Shown here: positions 7,542-14,173 of the stretch, piece by piece
How positions within the stretch are numbered: position 1 is the first letter of the stretch
Layout of the letters: every line of letters begins with the position of its first letter
Source of the DNA: JBBRUG01 sp038247995
GTDB lineage: Bacteria; Chloroflexota; Chloroflexia; Chloroflexales; Chloroflexaceae
Direction of reading: 5' to 3'
NCBI GenBank assembly: GCA_038247995.1
Contig: JBBRUG010000109.1
Coordinates: 1 to 16,662, forward strand
DNA: 16,662 bases
Notes under the pieces: model-generated
What the model saw: the letters and a program-made list of their open reading frames with translations, nothing else
What the model was told of the DNA's origin: nothing
The model's database searches: none
Position numbers and translations under genes: made by a program

Positions 7542-7788
7542 CCCTGCACGGCCATACACATCAAGTTAAGCCCCACAATGGTTGTTGTAATGGGCGCGGA
7601 TCACGTCCCAACGCCAGATTCTCCTCATCCCCCTAGCCCCCTGCTCCACGCAGATGGAGCAGGGGGAGCCGCACCACATTCGGCATTGTGATGCTGTTCG
7701 AAGCCCCGCTCCTGCTCAGGGAGAGGGGTTTGGGGTGAGGGCCAGTGGGGCGGAAATTCTTACCTTGATCCGTATGCCCTGCACGGCC
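7542..7788. repeat. 12-bp direct repeats flanking a GC-rich inverted-repeat element
   Basis: CCCTGCACGGCC occurs exactly at 7542-7553 and 7777-7788. The 223 bp between them hold a 12-bp perfect hairpin and inverted copies of a C-rich motif. No ORF with coding character lies inside. The layout could be a non-autonomous insertion with target duplications, though 12 bp of GC-rich sequence could also recur by local duplication. The rest of the gap 7461-7845 shows no gene. Confidence 0.45.
7621..7741. repeat. Inverted GC-rich interspersed repeat with strong hairpin
   Basis: A perfect 12-bp stem (7637-7648 with 7655-7666, loop CGCAGA) is preceded by CCTCATCCCCCTAGCCCC. The right end, read on the other strand, is CCTCACCCCAAACCCCTC, so the two halves are inverted copies of one motif. 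A second imperfect stem covers about 7704-7728. This C-rich word resembles REP-like intergenic sequences seen in many high-GC genomes, which often give spurious P-H-P-x-P-L-S peptides in gene calls. Its mobility or function is unknown. Confidence 0.6.
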
Positions 7789-7829
7789 CACACCCGTACG
7801 GGCGGACCCACGTGTACGCCTCGGCACTA

Positions 7830-7838
7830 TGCTATAAT
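7830..7838 (+). promoter_or_regulatory. Extended -10 promoter for leaderless PP2C-like gene
   Basis: TG-C-TATAAT with a perfect hexamer (7833-7838) and the TG extension. The ATG of the next gene starts 8 bases after the hexamer, just where transcription should begin, so the mRNA is predicted to be leaderless. No -35 match is seen at 16-18 bp. Confidence 0.75.
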
Positions 7839-7845
7839 CGAAGCA

Positions 7846-10377
7846 ATGCAACGCCTTGAAATGTTACCGCACCAGATCGGGCTGATTGGCGGGATGCGCC
7901 AGGAGTTGAGCGATCTGATCACTGTGGCCGAGCCGACAGCCCCCTTCGCACCGGAAGTGCGCAAGGGTCATTTGTATCTACTTGCCGAGCCGGCCACCGA
8001 CGCGCCGCGCAGTAATCAGGCCTGCCAACTCGTGTTGCGCACGCTGCGGCGAGCTTTTTACGAAGATACGACGTACAGCGTCACATCGGCGCTGCGTGCA
8101 GCCATCCGTGCTGCGAATAAGGCGCTGTATGAACATAATGTTGTTCTGGCGGCTGTGAAACGGGTGCCGGTGGGCGTAACCTGTGCGGTCTTTAAAGACG
8201 GCGATCTCTTTATTGCTCAGGTGCAGCCCGCGCAGGCCTATGTGCTGAGTGAAGGCCAGTTGCGGGCGTTGCCGGCCCATCCGTCGTGGGATCCGGCGCA
8301 TGTCAGTGTTGCGCCGTTCGCCCGCTCGGGCGCGCTCGGCGCGAGTCTGTTCATCGAGCCGGAGTTGTACCGCTGCGTACTGCGCCCCGGCGATGCGGCG
8401 CTCTTCTGCACCGAGGCGCTGGCGCAGTTGCTGGAGCGCGAGACTGTCGCCGATCTGCTGCGCACCGCCGATGGCGCAACAATGATCGACGAATTGGCTC
8501 GTTATGCCGCCGCAGCGGAATTGGGCGATCTGCATGCGCTGGCGCTTACGGTACATAAACCGCAGAGCGCAGTCGAACGCGCTGCGCCGCGACAAACGCA
8601 TTCAGCCGCCAAGCGTACGGCTGCCGCAGGTGCTTTTGGCGGCTGGCTGACCCGCATCCGCGGCCAGGGCAGTCCACCTGAACCTACGCCGGCAACAAGC
8701 GCGCCCGATCAGATGACTACGCTCCCTGCCCAGCCGACCCACTCGCCGATGCCCCCGTCGCGCCCGGCGCCCCTGGAGATCGGTGAAAGCCTGAGCGAGC
8801 GCTACACGCGTGAGCGCGAGCGAAATGAGGCCCGCAATGCCGAGCGTCAACTGCCGCCCTCGACGTACCTGGGCGAAGGTAACTATGCTGGCCCGTCCCG
8901 CCGGGTAGACCTGGGCGATGGCCCGGCGCTGGCCGCCGAGTCGCGCCCCTATCGGCCGCGCTATGAACTGCGGCCCTTGGTTGATCTCACCTGGGGCGAG
9001 CGGCTGGCGCTGCCATGGCGCAAGCTCGGGATGGCCCTGGACGAAGCCCAGCGTGTCCGGCGCATTCGGCGCACCACGCCGGCCGCCGCTCGGCCGATTT
9101 TGCGTGGTCAGGGTCTTTCGTATCGACGCACCAGCCCGCCCTTCCCCTGGGCAATGCTGCTCATGATTCTGGTTGTTGTCGGCGGGTTGATTGTCTTTGG
9201 CCTCAGTCAGTCGCGGGTAAACGATCAGCAACTGGCCCTGGAATACTTCACAGTGGCCGAAGAACGTCTCGCTGAGGTGCGCGCCGCGAGCACGGAAGCC
9301 CTCGCCCTGGAACGTCTGGATGACGCGGTGCAGGCGATCGACGAAGTGCGGGCGAGTTCTGAAGTGACGCGCACGAATGTTGCGCTCTGGACGCGCTATC
9401 AGGAACTCCAGCGCGAATATGAGCGCCAGTTAGCCGTCGTGCAGCGCACGACATTTCTCGATGCACCGCAGATCCTGGCCGAGCATCCCTCGCCAACCGG
9501 GCGCTTCGCTTCGGTGATCGTGCCGCCGGCGCGCACCAATGTCACTGATACGAACCAGCTTGAGATTTTGCGCTATATCTATGCTGTCGATGGCGATGCC
9601 CAGAGCGCACGGCTCTACCGCATTCCGCGTGACGGCGGCACGCCGCAGCCTTACCTCAGCCCGAATGAGACGGTCGGCACCACGATCGTCGGCCCCTTGC
9701 GGGCCGCCCTCTGGCGGATCGATCAGGTTGTAGCGATCGATCAGGCCCAAAGCGGCTTTGGGTACTACTTCCGCCAGGGCGATAGTTGGAACTATTCGAA
9801 GCTTGGTTCCAGCGAGATCTGGGCTGTGCGGGATCGGATCGACGTTGAAGAGTATCGCGGGAACCTGTATGTTTGGGGTGCGCAGCCCGGCGAACTGCTG
9901 AAGTTTAATTCGGGCAGTTATGGCGATACGCCGGATTTCTGGCTTAATCCGACGGGTATCGGCGATACCGATCTCTCAACGGTGGTCGATATGGCGATTG
10001 ATGGCGGGATCTACCTGCTGCGGGCGAACGGCAGTATTGTTGTGTTGAGTGAGGGCGAAGTGGTGAATGAGTTGCGCCCCGATGCGCTTACACCGCCCAT
10101 CGGCGCCGTGACGCGCTTCGTTGTGACCGGCCCGCCCGATGCCGGGTCGATCTTCCTGGTGGAGCCGTTGAATGAGCGGATTATCCAGATCGACAAGGTG
10201 AGCGGCGCGGTGATTCAGCAAATTACCGTTCGCCCCGATGGGCCGGTGCGCCTCGATGATCTGGCGGCTATTTTCGTCGATGATAGCGGCGCGCGCCCGG
10301 TGCTCTATATCGCCAATGGCGGGAGCCTCTTGCGCGCTGAACTGCCTGCCCCACCTCGTCCGTTTCGTGAACAATGA
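7846..10377 (+). CDS. Membrane protein: PP2C-like pseudophosphatase fused to extracytoplasmic beta-propeller
   Basis: An 843-residue protein. Residues about 40-240 match the PPM/PP2C fold: the segment G-x-L-Y-L-L-A, helix pair with A-N-x-A-L, a V-G-V-T-C strand, I-A-Q-V-x-P-A-Q-A-Y and P-G-D-A-A-L-F-C. Metal-binding positions are lost: the usual D-G is E48-P49, G-D is Q127-P128, and D-G is E190-A191. It is therefore probably catalytically dead and may bind a partner or phosphoprotein. A charged, proline-rich linker (about 245-430) leads to a transmembrane helix (436-456), a coiled-coil stretch (460-530), and a beta-rich propeller-like region (540-843). The frame extends upstream to 7654, but that part is repeat and promoter DNA. 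ATG 7846 follows the -10 box directly; ATG 7861 is an alternative. The stop overlaps an ATG of the downstream region (ATGA). Confidence 0.85.
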   Translation: MQRLEMLPHQIGLIGGMRQELSDLITVAEPTAPFAPEVRKGHLYLLAEPATDAPRSNQACQLVLRTLRRAFYEDTTYSVTSALRAAIRAANKALYEHNVVLAAVKRVPVGVTCAVFKDGDLFIAQVQPAQAYVLSEGQLRALPAHPSWDPAHVSVAPFARSGALGASLFIEPELYRCVLRPGDAALFCTEALAQLLERETVADLLRTADGATMIDELARYAAAAELGDLHALALTVHKPQSAVERAAPRQTHSAAKRTAAAGAFGGWLTRIRGQGSPPEPTPATSAPDQMTTLPAQPTHSPMPPSRPAPLEIGESLSERYTRERERNEARNAERQLPPSTYLGEGNYAGPSRRVDLGDGPALAAESRPYRPRYELRPLVDLTWGERLALPWRKLGMALDEAQRVRRIRRTTPAAARPILRGQGLSYRRTSPPFPWAMLLMILVVVGGLIVFGLSQSRVNDQQLALEYFTVAEERLAEVRAASTEALALERLDDAVQAIDEVRASSEVTRTNVALWTRYQELQREYERQLAVVQRTTFLDAPQILAEHPSPTGRFASVIVPPARTNVTDTNQLEILRYIYAVDGDAQSARLYRIPRDGGTPQPYLSPNETVGTTIVGPLRAALWRIDQVVAIDQAQSGFGYYFRQGDSWNYSKLGSSEIWAVRDRIDVEEYRGNLYVWGAQPGELLKFNSGSYGDTPDFWLNPTGIGDTDLSTVVDMAIDGGIYLLRANGSIVVLSEGEVVNELRPDALTPPIGAVTRFVVTGPPDAGSIFLVEPLNERIIQIDKVSGAVIQQITVRPDGPVRLDDLAAIFVDDSGARPVLYIANGGSLLRAELPAPPRPFREQ

Positions 10378-10389
10378 TGATTAATAAAG

Positions 10390-10461
10390 GAACCGAGGAA
10401 CCGAGGAACCGAGGAACCGAGGAACAAAGGAACCGAGGAACCGAGGAACCGAGGAACAAAG
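10390..10461. repeat. Octamer tandem repeat, unit GAACCGAG, 9 units with two variant units
   Basis: Nine 8-bp units in the order four consensus, one variant (GAACAAAG), three consensus, one variant. The spaced variants suggest that a larger block was duplicated. It starts 12 bp after the stop of the PP2C-like gene and separates it from the small lipoprotein. TCGGTTCCT at 10474-10482 is the exact reverse complement of nine bases spanning two repeat units, so the mRNA can fold with any of several copies. Confidence 0.95.
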
Positions 10462-10514
10462 TGATCGAGTATTTCGGTTCCTACGTTTCTGCGCTCATGT
10501 GTTCCTATATCCCT

Positions 10515-11066
10515 ATGTTCCTAAAGATCGTGCGTTCTAGCCTGATCAAGCAAAGCCTTGCTTGCGCGATCCTGATCATGCTCACGGCCTGTGGCCAGCC
10601 GGTCGCGCTTGAAGAGACGGCGCAGGGCGGTGCCAGCCCGGAACAGGTAGTCGAGAGCTTCCTCGAAGATTTTAACGCCGCACTGAATGATCCGTTACTT
10701 GATGAGGTTGACGTGCGGCGCGGCTGGGCTGAGCGGCTGGCCGGCTACTTCGCGCCTAGTGAACGCATCGATCAGCGGATTGCCATCGGCGAGATGCTGG
10801 TGGGGTTTGTCGTCACGTCGCGCCAGCCGGTGGTGGGCGAGCGGATGGTGATGGAACTCACGTATAGCGATGTTGAGGAGATCCAGCGTAGCGATGATAC
10901 GGCGCTGGTCGAAGTTACGGACGGTGTGTTCGTATTGCGCTGGATCAATGCCGAGGGCGAACCGCTCCGTGAGCGCAGCGGCAATATTATGGATATTATC
11001 GGCCAGACAGGCGGGGGCCTGCCGGTACTGCGCGTTGGAGCGCAGTGGTTTTTGACTGAGGGATGA
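10515..11066 (+). CDS. Small lipoprotein, NTF2-like (unassigned)
   Basis: A 183-residue predicted lipoprotein: basic N-terminus, hydrophobic stretch, lipobox L-T-A-C with Cys26. The mature part has an N-terminal helix (E-x-V-V-E-S-F-L-x-D-F-N-A-A-L) and several beta strands ending in V-G-A-Q-W-F-L, which is the layout of NTF2/SnoaL-like folds; no catalytic residues are evident. The frame is open back to an ATG at 10374 that overlaps the previous stop, but that would put the octamer repeat and about 70 residues before the lipobox, so I chose ATG 10515. No Shine-Dalgarno is seen; a GTG at 10530 is another option. It probably works with the preceding membrane protein, since both act outside the membrane and lie in the same direction. 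Confidence 0.75.
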   Translation: MFLKIVRSSLIKQSLACAILIMLTACGQPVALEETAQGGASPEQVVESFLEDFNAALNDPLLDEVDVRRGWAERLAGYFAPSERIDQRIAIGEMLVGFVVTSRQPVVGERMVMELTYSDVEEIQRSDDTALVEVTDGVFVLRWINAEGEPLRERSGNIMDIIGQTGGGLPVLRVGAQWFLTEG

Positions 11067-11080
11067 GGCGGCAGGCAGCG

Positions 11081-11142
11081 GTCGTCGGTCGTCGGTCGTC
11101 GGTCGTCGGTCGTCGGTCGTCGGTCGTCGGTCGTCGGTCGTC
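11081..11142. repeat. Heptamer tandem repeat, unit GTCGTCG, 8.9 copies
   Basis: Eight perfect 7-bp units and six bases of a ninth, between the lipoprotein stop and the amidohydrolase gene. The remaining gap to 11183 holds a short A/T-rich stretch with a run of T and the ribosome-binding site of the next gene. Confidence 0.95.
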
Positions 11143-11183
11143 CTTCATTTAAGCGCTCAATCCTTTTTTACAGGAGTATGGTT

Positions 11184-12371
11184 ATGCTTCAGCGTGCTCA
11201 AGCGCTCGCCGATGAGATCGTTCGTTTACGCCGCGACATCCACGCCCATCCGGAACTGAGCTTTCAGGAGACGCGCACGGCGGCGCTGGTTGTTGATACG
11301 CTGCAAGAGATCGGCGGTATGCAGATCCGTACCGGGGTGGCTAAAACCGGCGTAGTGGCCGAGTTCGGCGCCGGCGCCGGCCCGACGATCGCGATTCGTG
11401 CCGATATGGATGCGCTGCCGATCCAGGAAGAAGCCGGTCGCAGCTATGGTTCCGGCAATGCCGGGGTGATGCACGCCTGCGGCCACGATGCACATACGGC
11501 GATGCTACTTGGCGCGGCCCACCTGCTGCGCGAACAGTTTGCCAACGGGGCCTTGCAGGGCAAAGTACGCCTGCTCTTCCAGCCCGCCGAAGAAGCCTGG
11601 GACGACGAAGGCAAGAGCGGTGGCCTGCGCATGGTCGAAGAGGGTGTAATGAGCGGCGCCGACGCGGTGATCGCCATCCACGTCGACTCGACGCTGCCGG
11701 TCGGCCAGGTGACGGTCGGTTCGGGTTGGGTTTCGGCCGCCGTCGATGATTTCCAGGGCTACATTACCGGCAGCGGCGGCCACGGCGCCTACCCGCACGA
11801 AGCGACCGACCCGCTTTTTATGCTCATTCCGGTGCTGACGGCGCTCTATGGGATCCGTTCGCGGCGGATCAACCCGATGGAGCCGGCGATCTTGAGCGTT
11901 GGAGCGGTCCAGGGCGGCAATGCCTCGAATGTCATCCCGCACGAGGTGTTTCTCAGCGGTACGCTACGTAGTTTCAGTGAGGCGACGCGCAATCGTCTGG
12001 CCGATGAGGTCGAGAAGGCTTTCGCAGTGGCGCGGGCCTATGGCGGCGATTATCGGCTGAAGATCGAGCGCGGCTACCCGGCAGGTTGGAATAACGAGCG
12101 GGTCGCAGGTTGGCTGGAGCAGGTCGCCGGTACGTTCCTCGGCGCAGATGCGATCGACAATACGCGCAGCGGTATGGGCGCCGAAGACTTCAGTTACATG
12201 GGTCAGAAGGCGCCCGGCGCCATGCTGATGCTCGGCGCGGCAACTGCCGACGGGGTGTTGCGCCCGCATCATACGCCGGTCTTCGACATCGATGAGCGCT
12301 GCCTGCCAATTGGCGCCGCCATCCTGGCCGAAACCGCAGCGCGCTTCCTCAAAGGAGACGTCACGTTGTGA
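11184..12371 (+). CDS. M20D-family amidohydrolase (N-acyl amino acid hydrolase type)
   Basis: A 395-residue zinc peptidase-family hydrolase that cleaves an acyl or similar group from an amino acid or peptide (hippurate/IAA-amino acid/N-acetyl-diaminopimelate type); the exact substrate cannot be told. Evidence: R-R-D-I-H-x-H-P-E-L at the start, I-R-A-D-M-D-A-L-P-I, C99-G-H101-D-A-H, F-Q-P-A-E136-E137, H166, the lid-domain pattern G-G-H-G-A-Y-P-H, and H-H-T-P near the C-terminus, all normal for M20D. An ATG at 11178 sits on the ribosome-binding site; ATG 11184 is preferred because AGGAG (11172-11176) lies 7 bases ahead. No signal peptide, so cytosolic. The stop overlaps a GTG that starts a truncated membrane-protein gene, which would have been translated in coupled fashion. 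Confidence 0.93.
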   Translation: MLQRAQALADEIVRLRRDIHAHPELSFQETRTAALVVDTLQEIGGMQIRTGVAKTGVVAEFGAGAGPTIAIRADMDALPIQEEAGRSYGSGNAGVMHACGHDAHTAMLLGAAHLLREQFANGALQGKVRLLFQPAEEAWDDEGKSGGLRMVEEGVMSGADAVIAIHVDSTLPVGQVTVGSGWVSAAVDDFQGYITGSGGHGAYPHEATDPLFMLIPVLTALYGIRSRRINPMEPAILSVGAVQGGNASNVIPHEVFLSGTLRSFSEATRNRLADEVEKAFAVARAYGGDYRLKIERGYPAGWNNERVAGWLEQVAGTFLGADAIDNTRSGMGAEDFSYMGQKAPGAMLMLGAATADGVLRPHHTPVFDIDERCLPIGAAILAETAARFLKGDVTL

Positions 12372-12511
12372 CACCGGGTGTGGCGGGGCGTGGACGCGAT
12401 CCGGTCGTCTGGACGCTCGGCGGGTTGCTGCTGATCGGGGTTATGCTCCAGTTGCTCCTTTACTGGAGCGGCCTTGTTGCGCTCACCGCCGACGAATTTG
12501 CGTGCACGATG
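12368..12511 (+). pseudogene. Truncated N-terminus of membrane protein, glycosyltransferase 39-like
   Basis: A GTG start overlaps the amidohydrolase stop (GTGA), with AAAGGAG 10 bases ahead. The first about 45 residues look real: R-D-P-V-V-W, one transmembrane helix (about 14-36), then L-T-A-D-E-F-A, which resembles the first helix and Asp-Glu loop of dolichyl-phosphate-mannose-type (GT39) transferases, proteins usually above 450 residues. After about codon 48 the frame enters sequence antisense to another gene start, and its continuation (to 12730) has no membrane segments and odd composition. The gene is therefore taken to have lost more than 90% of its length. The GT39 assignment from one helix is tentative. 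Confidence 0.6.
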
Positions 12512-12529
12512 GGGCGGCATCGTCCTGAT

Positions 12530-12688
12530 CCGCGGCCCAACCTTCACGGGTTGGGCCAGAGCAAACCAGAAGATGAAGCCGACGGCGGCGGTAATCAGCG
12601 CGCTCAGCAGCCACGGGTTGAGCCGCACGGGCAACGGGCGGCGACCGCCCACCGGGGGATCGCGCAGAAGCGAAGCCAACGATTTCAT
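12530..12688 (-). pseudogene. Truncated N-terminus of a second membrane protein
   Basis: An ATG at 12688 on the minus strand begins about 50 residues of natural-looking sequence: a cytosolic Arg/Pro-rich start, N-P-W-L-L-S-A-L, a transmembrane helix (about 27-45), then A-Q-P-V-K-V. Such starts are common in multi-spanning glycosyltransferase-like membrane proteins, but the family is not certain. Past about 12530 the frame runs on as the antisense of the opposing truncated gene. Both fragments point towards each other and each keeps its 5' end, as expected if one deletion removed both 3' ends and all between. Confidence 0.55.
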
Positions 12689-12718
12689 CTGGTGTATTGC
12701 TTGTGTCGTACGGAACAA

Positions 12719-13080
12719 GTGTGGCTGTAAGCGAGCATAGGCGGCGACAGTGGCCTGCGGTGTAAAGCCGCAGCAACCGTCGATTGGGGTTCCTTAACTG
12801 AGCACACGGGAACACTGAGGAGCTAGGCGGAGGAGGCGGCCAGACCCAGGTATCCGACCCTATGGATCTATCTGCAAACTGGCAGGCTTGCTGTCGCCAA
12901 CTCTGGACGCACTGGTCACGCGCAGTTCAGCGCTGATTTCGCTGGTAATTAGCACGGTGTAGATGGATCAGGAAGCGGATCTGTGGTTATGCTAACAGTG
13001 AAGCTGGGGAAAGCAAGGATGGGGGACGTAAACCAGGTCAGACTGACGTAGCAGTGGTAGCGGTGTGGTCAGCGAATGTG
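12719..13080 (+). ncRNA. Probable group II intron RNA fragment (5' end and domain I), 3'-truncated
   Basis: No ORF above 60 residues lies here and the composition is less G+C-rich than the genes. On the plus strand it begins GTGTG, matching the GUGYG 5' end of group II introns, and contains words I associate with domain I of bacterial group II introns (TGTAAAGCCGCAGC, CACGGGAACACTGAGGAG, GGGGAAAGCAAGGA, GTAGCAGTGGTAGCGG). It folds well: GGCGACAG (12743-12750) pairs with CTGTCGCC (12891-12898) and encloses a 6-bp hairpin (12755-12760/12768-12773), GTTCC/GGAAC (12789/12809) and GCCAG/CTGGC (12839/12879) with an inner ATCC/GGAT. No domain V (GAAA-capped catalytic hairpin) and no reverse transcriptase follow. 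It is judged a decayed fragment. Identification is by memory of motifs, not by covariance search. Confidence 0.5.
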
Positions 13081-13102
13081 CAATTTAGGGTTCAGTAGTT
13101 CC

Positions 13103-13158
13103 GTGGCTCAGTGGCTCAGTGGCTCAGTGGCTCAGTGATTCAGTGGCTCAGTGGTTCC
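13103..13158. repeat. Octamer tandem repeat, unit GTGGCTCA, 7 units
   Basis: Seven 8-bp units at 13103-13158, units 5 and 7 being variants (GTGATTCA and GTGGTTCC); the edges (TTCCGTGG on both sides) are also related. The anti-sigma gene ends inside it: its stop codon is made by the variant unit. Confidence 0.9.
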
Positions 13159-13425
13159 GTGGTCCGTCCGGCGCCAATTGTGGAATAACTCGACGAGCCG
13201 AGTGCGCTCCGCAGGGAGGAGTTCTGCGCTGCGCAGCCGACCACTGGCCGCAATCGTGCGGCGCACCTGCTCAACATACGCGTGGCAGGGGGCGCACAGC
13301 GCAATATGTTGCTCGAACTGCGCCGCCTCGGCAGGTGGTAGCGCACCTTCGAGGTAGTTGGTCACTACCTCGACCAACTCGCGGCAGGTCAGATCGTCGG
13401 GGGGAAGTGGAAGCGGCGCGCTCAT
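13132..13425 (-). CDS. Zinc-binding anti-sigma factor (zf-HC2/ZAS type)
   Basis: A 97-residue cytosolic protein with the ZAS motif H40-x3-C44-x2-C47 and upstream C14, as in anti-sigma factors that hold an ECF sigma factor and release it on oxidation or another signal. There is no transmembrane segment. The ATG overlaps the sigma stop (ATGA), so both are made together, as is usual for such pairs. The last about 9 residues (from G-T-T-E-P) and the stop are encoded by the octamer tandem repeat, so the natural C-terminus was probably longer or different and repeat gain has replaced it. The zinc-binding core is intact, so it should still bind sigma. Confidence 0.88.
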   Translation of the reverse strand: MSAPLPLPPDDLTCRELVEVVTNYLEGALPPAEAAQFEQHIALCAPCHAYVEQVRRTIAASGRLRSAELLPAERTRLVELFHNWRRTDHGTTEPLNH

Positions 13426-14096
13426 AACTCAGCAGCCTCATCGGATAGATAGCGTTCAAGTTCGCGGCGCACTTTCGCGCGCGCCCGGTGCAGCAGGACG
13501 CGCTGGTTGGCATCGCTGACGCCGAGCAAGGTGACAACTTCTTCGGCCGACCAGCCCTCCACATCGCGCAGTGTGATCACCGAACGCTGGTTCGACGGCA
13601 GCGCCGCGATCGCGGCGGCAATCTGTTCGCGCGTCTCACCGGCGAGCAGGCGCTCTTCGGGCGCACCCTGCCAGCTTTGGGGCGGGCTGGCCCACCAGCC
13701 GGCATACTCGTGGCCTTCGGGTAAAAAAGCGCTAGGATCAACGGCGCCTTCGTATGGCTCGTCGGTGACGGTGGCCAGATCGGCGAAGGGTATGCTGCGG
13801 CTCTCGCGTTCGCCACGCGTGCGGGCGCGATTAGTGAGGATGCGGAAGATCCAGGTTTTCAGCGACGAACGGCCCTCAAAGCGATCAATGCCTTGCAGCA
13901 CGCCCATCCAGGTTTCCTGGGCCACTTCCTCGGCCACCGCCCGACTGGGCACATAGAGCTGTGCAATGCGTACAAGCGAGGTATGGTACTGATCAATCAG
14001 GAGAACAAAAGCAGCCTCTTCGCCCCGACGCAGCGCGACGATCAGCTCGGTTTCGTTGGTCAGTTGCTCGCTGGCAGTCATGCAAGGGCGCTCCAT
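13422..14096 (-). CDS. ECF-type RNA polymerase sigma factor
   Basis: A 224-residue sigma-70 family, ECF group protein. Region 2 (about 30-100) has F-x-x-L-I-D-Q-Y, E-E-V-A-Q-E-T-W and F-x-G-R-S-S-L-K-T-W-I-F-R-I-x-x-N; region 4 (about 160-218) has L-P-x-N-Q-R-x-V-I-T-L-R-D-V-E-G-W-S-A-E-E-V and the G-V-S-x-A-N-Q-R-V-L-L-H-R-A-R helix. The long linker with G-W-W-A-S-P-P-x-S-W is typical of one ECF group paired with soluble zinc anti-sigma factors. ATG 14096 opens the frame, but ATG 14081 (219 residues) has GGAG 9 bases ahead and may be the true start. It is coupled to the anti-sigma gene and divergent from the helicase gene. Its regulon is unknown. Confidence 0.92.
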   Translation of the reverse strand: MERPCMTASEQLTNETELIVALRRGEEAAFVLLIDQYHTSLVRIAQLYVPSRAVAEEVAQETWMGVLQGIDRFEGRSSLKTWIFRILTNRARTRGERESRSIPFADLATVTDEPYEGAVDPSAFLPEGHEYAGWWASPPQSWQGAPEERLLAGETREQIAAAIAALPSNQRSVITLRDVEGWSAEEVVTLLGVSDANQRVLLHRARAKVRRELERYLSDEAAEL

Positions 14097-14119
14097 TGAG
14101 AGAATTTCGTGTAGTTCAA

Positions 14120-14128
14120 ATTATACCA
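14120..14128 (-). promoter_or_regulatory. Extended -10 promoter of sigma/anti-sigma operon
   Basis: On the minus strand TG-G-TATAAT: a perfect hexamer (14125-14120) with the TG extension. No convincing -35 at 16-18 bp. Predicted start near 14113 gives a leader of 17 nt to ATG 14096 or 32 nt to ATG 14081. The extended -10 suggests housekeeping sigma use, though autoregulation from another site is not excluded. Confidence 0.65.
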
Positions 14129-14173
14129 TGCCAGCGTTGGACAAACTCAATGCTTCGGCCTATGGCTATAAGG

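Noticed and set aside
7654..7845. Upstream 64-codon extension of the PP2C-like gene
   Set aside because: It translates the GC-rich interspersed repeat and the promoter. The -10 box directly before ATG 7846 sets the start.
10390..10461. CRISPR array
   Set aside because: Units are contiguous 8-mers without unique spacers, and there are no cas genes. The same holds for the other tandem arrays.
12512..12730. The 120-codon plus-strand ORF as one real gene
   Set aside because: Only the first about 48 codons look natural; the rest is antisense to the opposing gene start, which has better coding character.
12719..13080. RNase P RNA, tmRNA, SRP RNA or cobalamin riboswitch
   Set aside because: The GAGGAAAGTC core of RNase P, the tmRNA ends and the SRP tetraloop region are absent. 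GGTGTAAAGCC resembles part of a cobalamin riboswitch, but the remaining conserved blocks are missing. The group II intron reading explains more.
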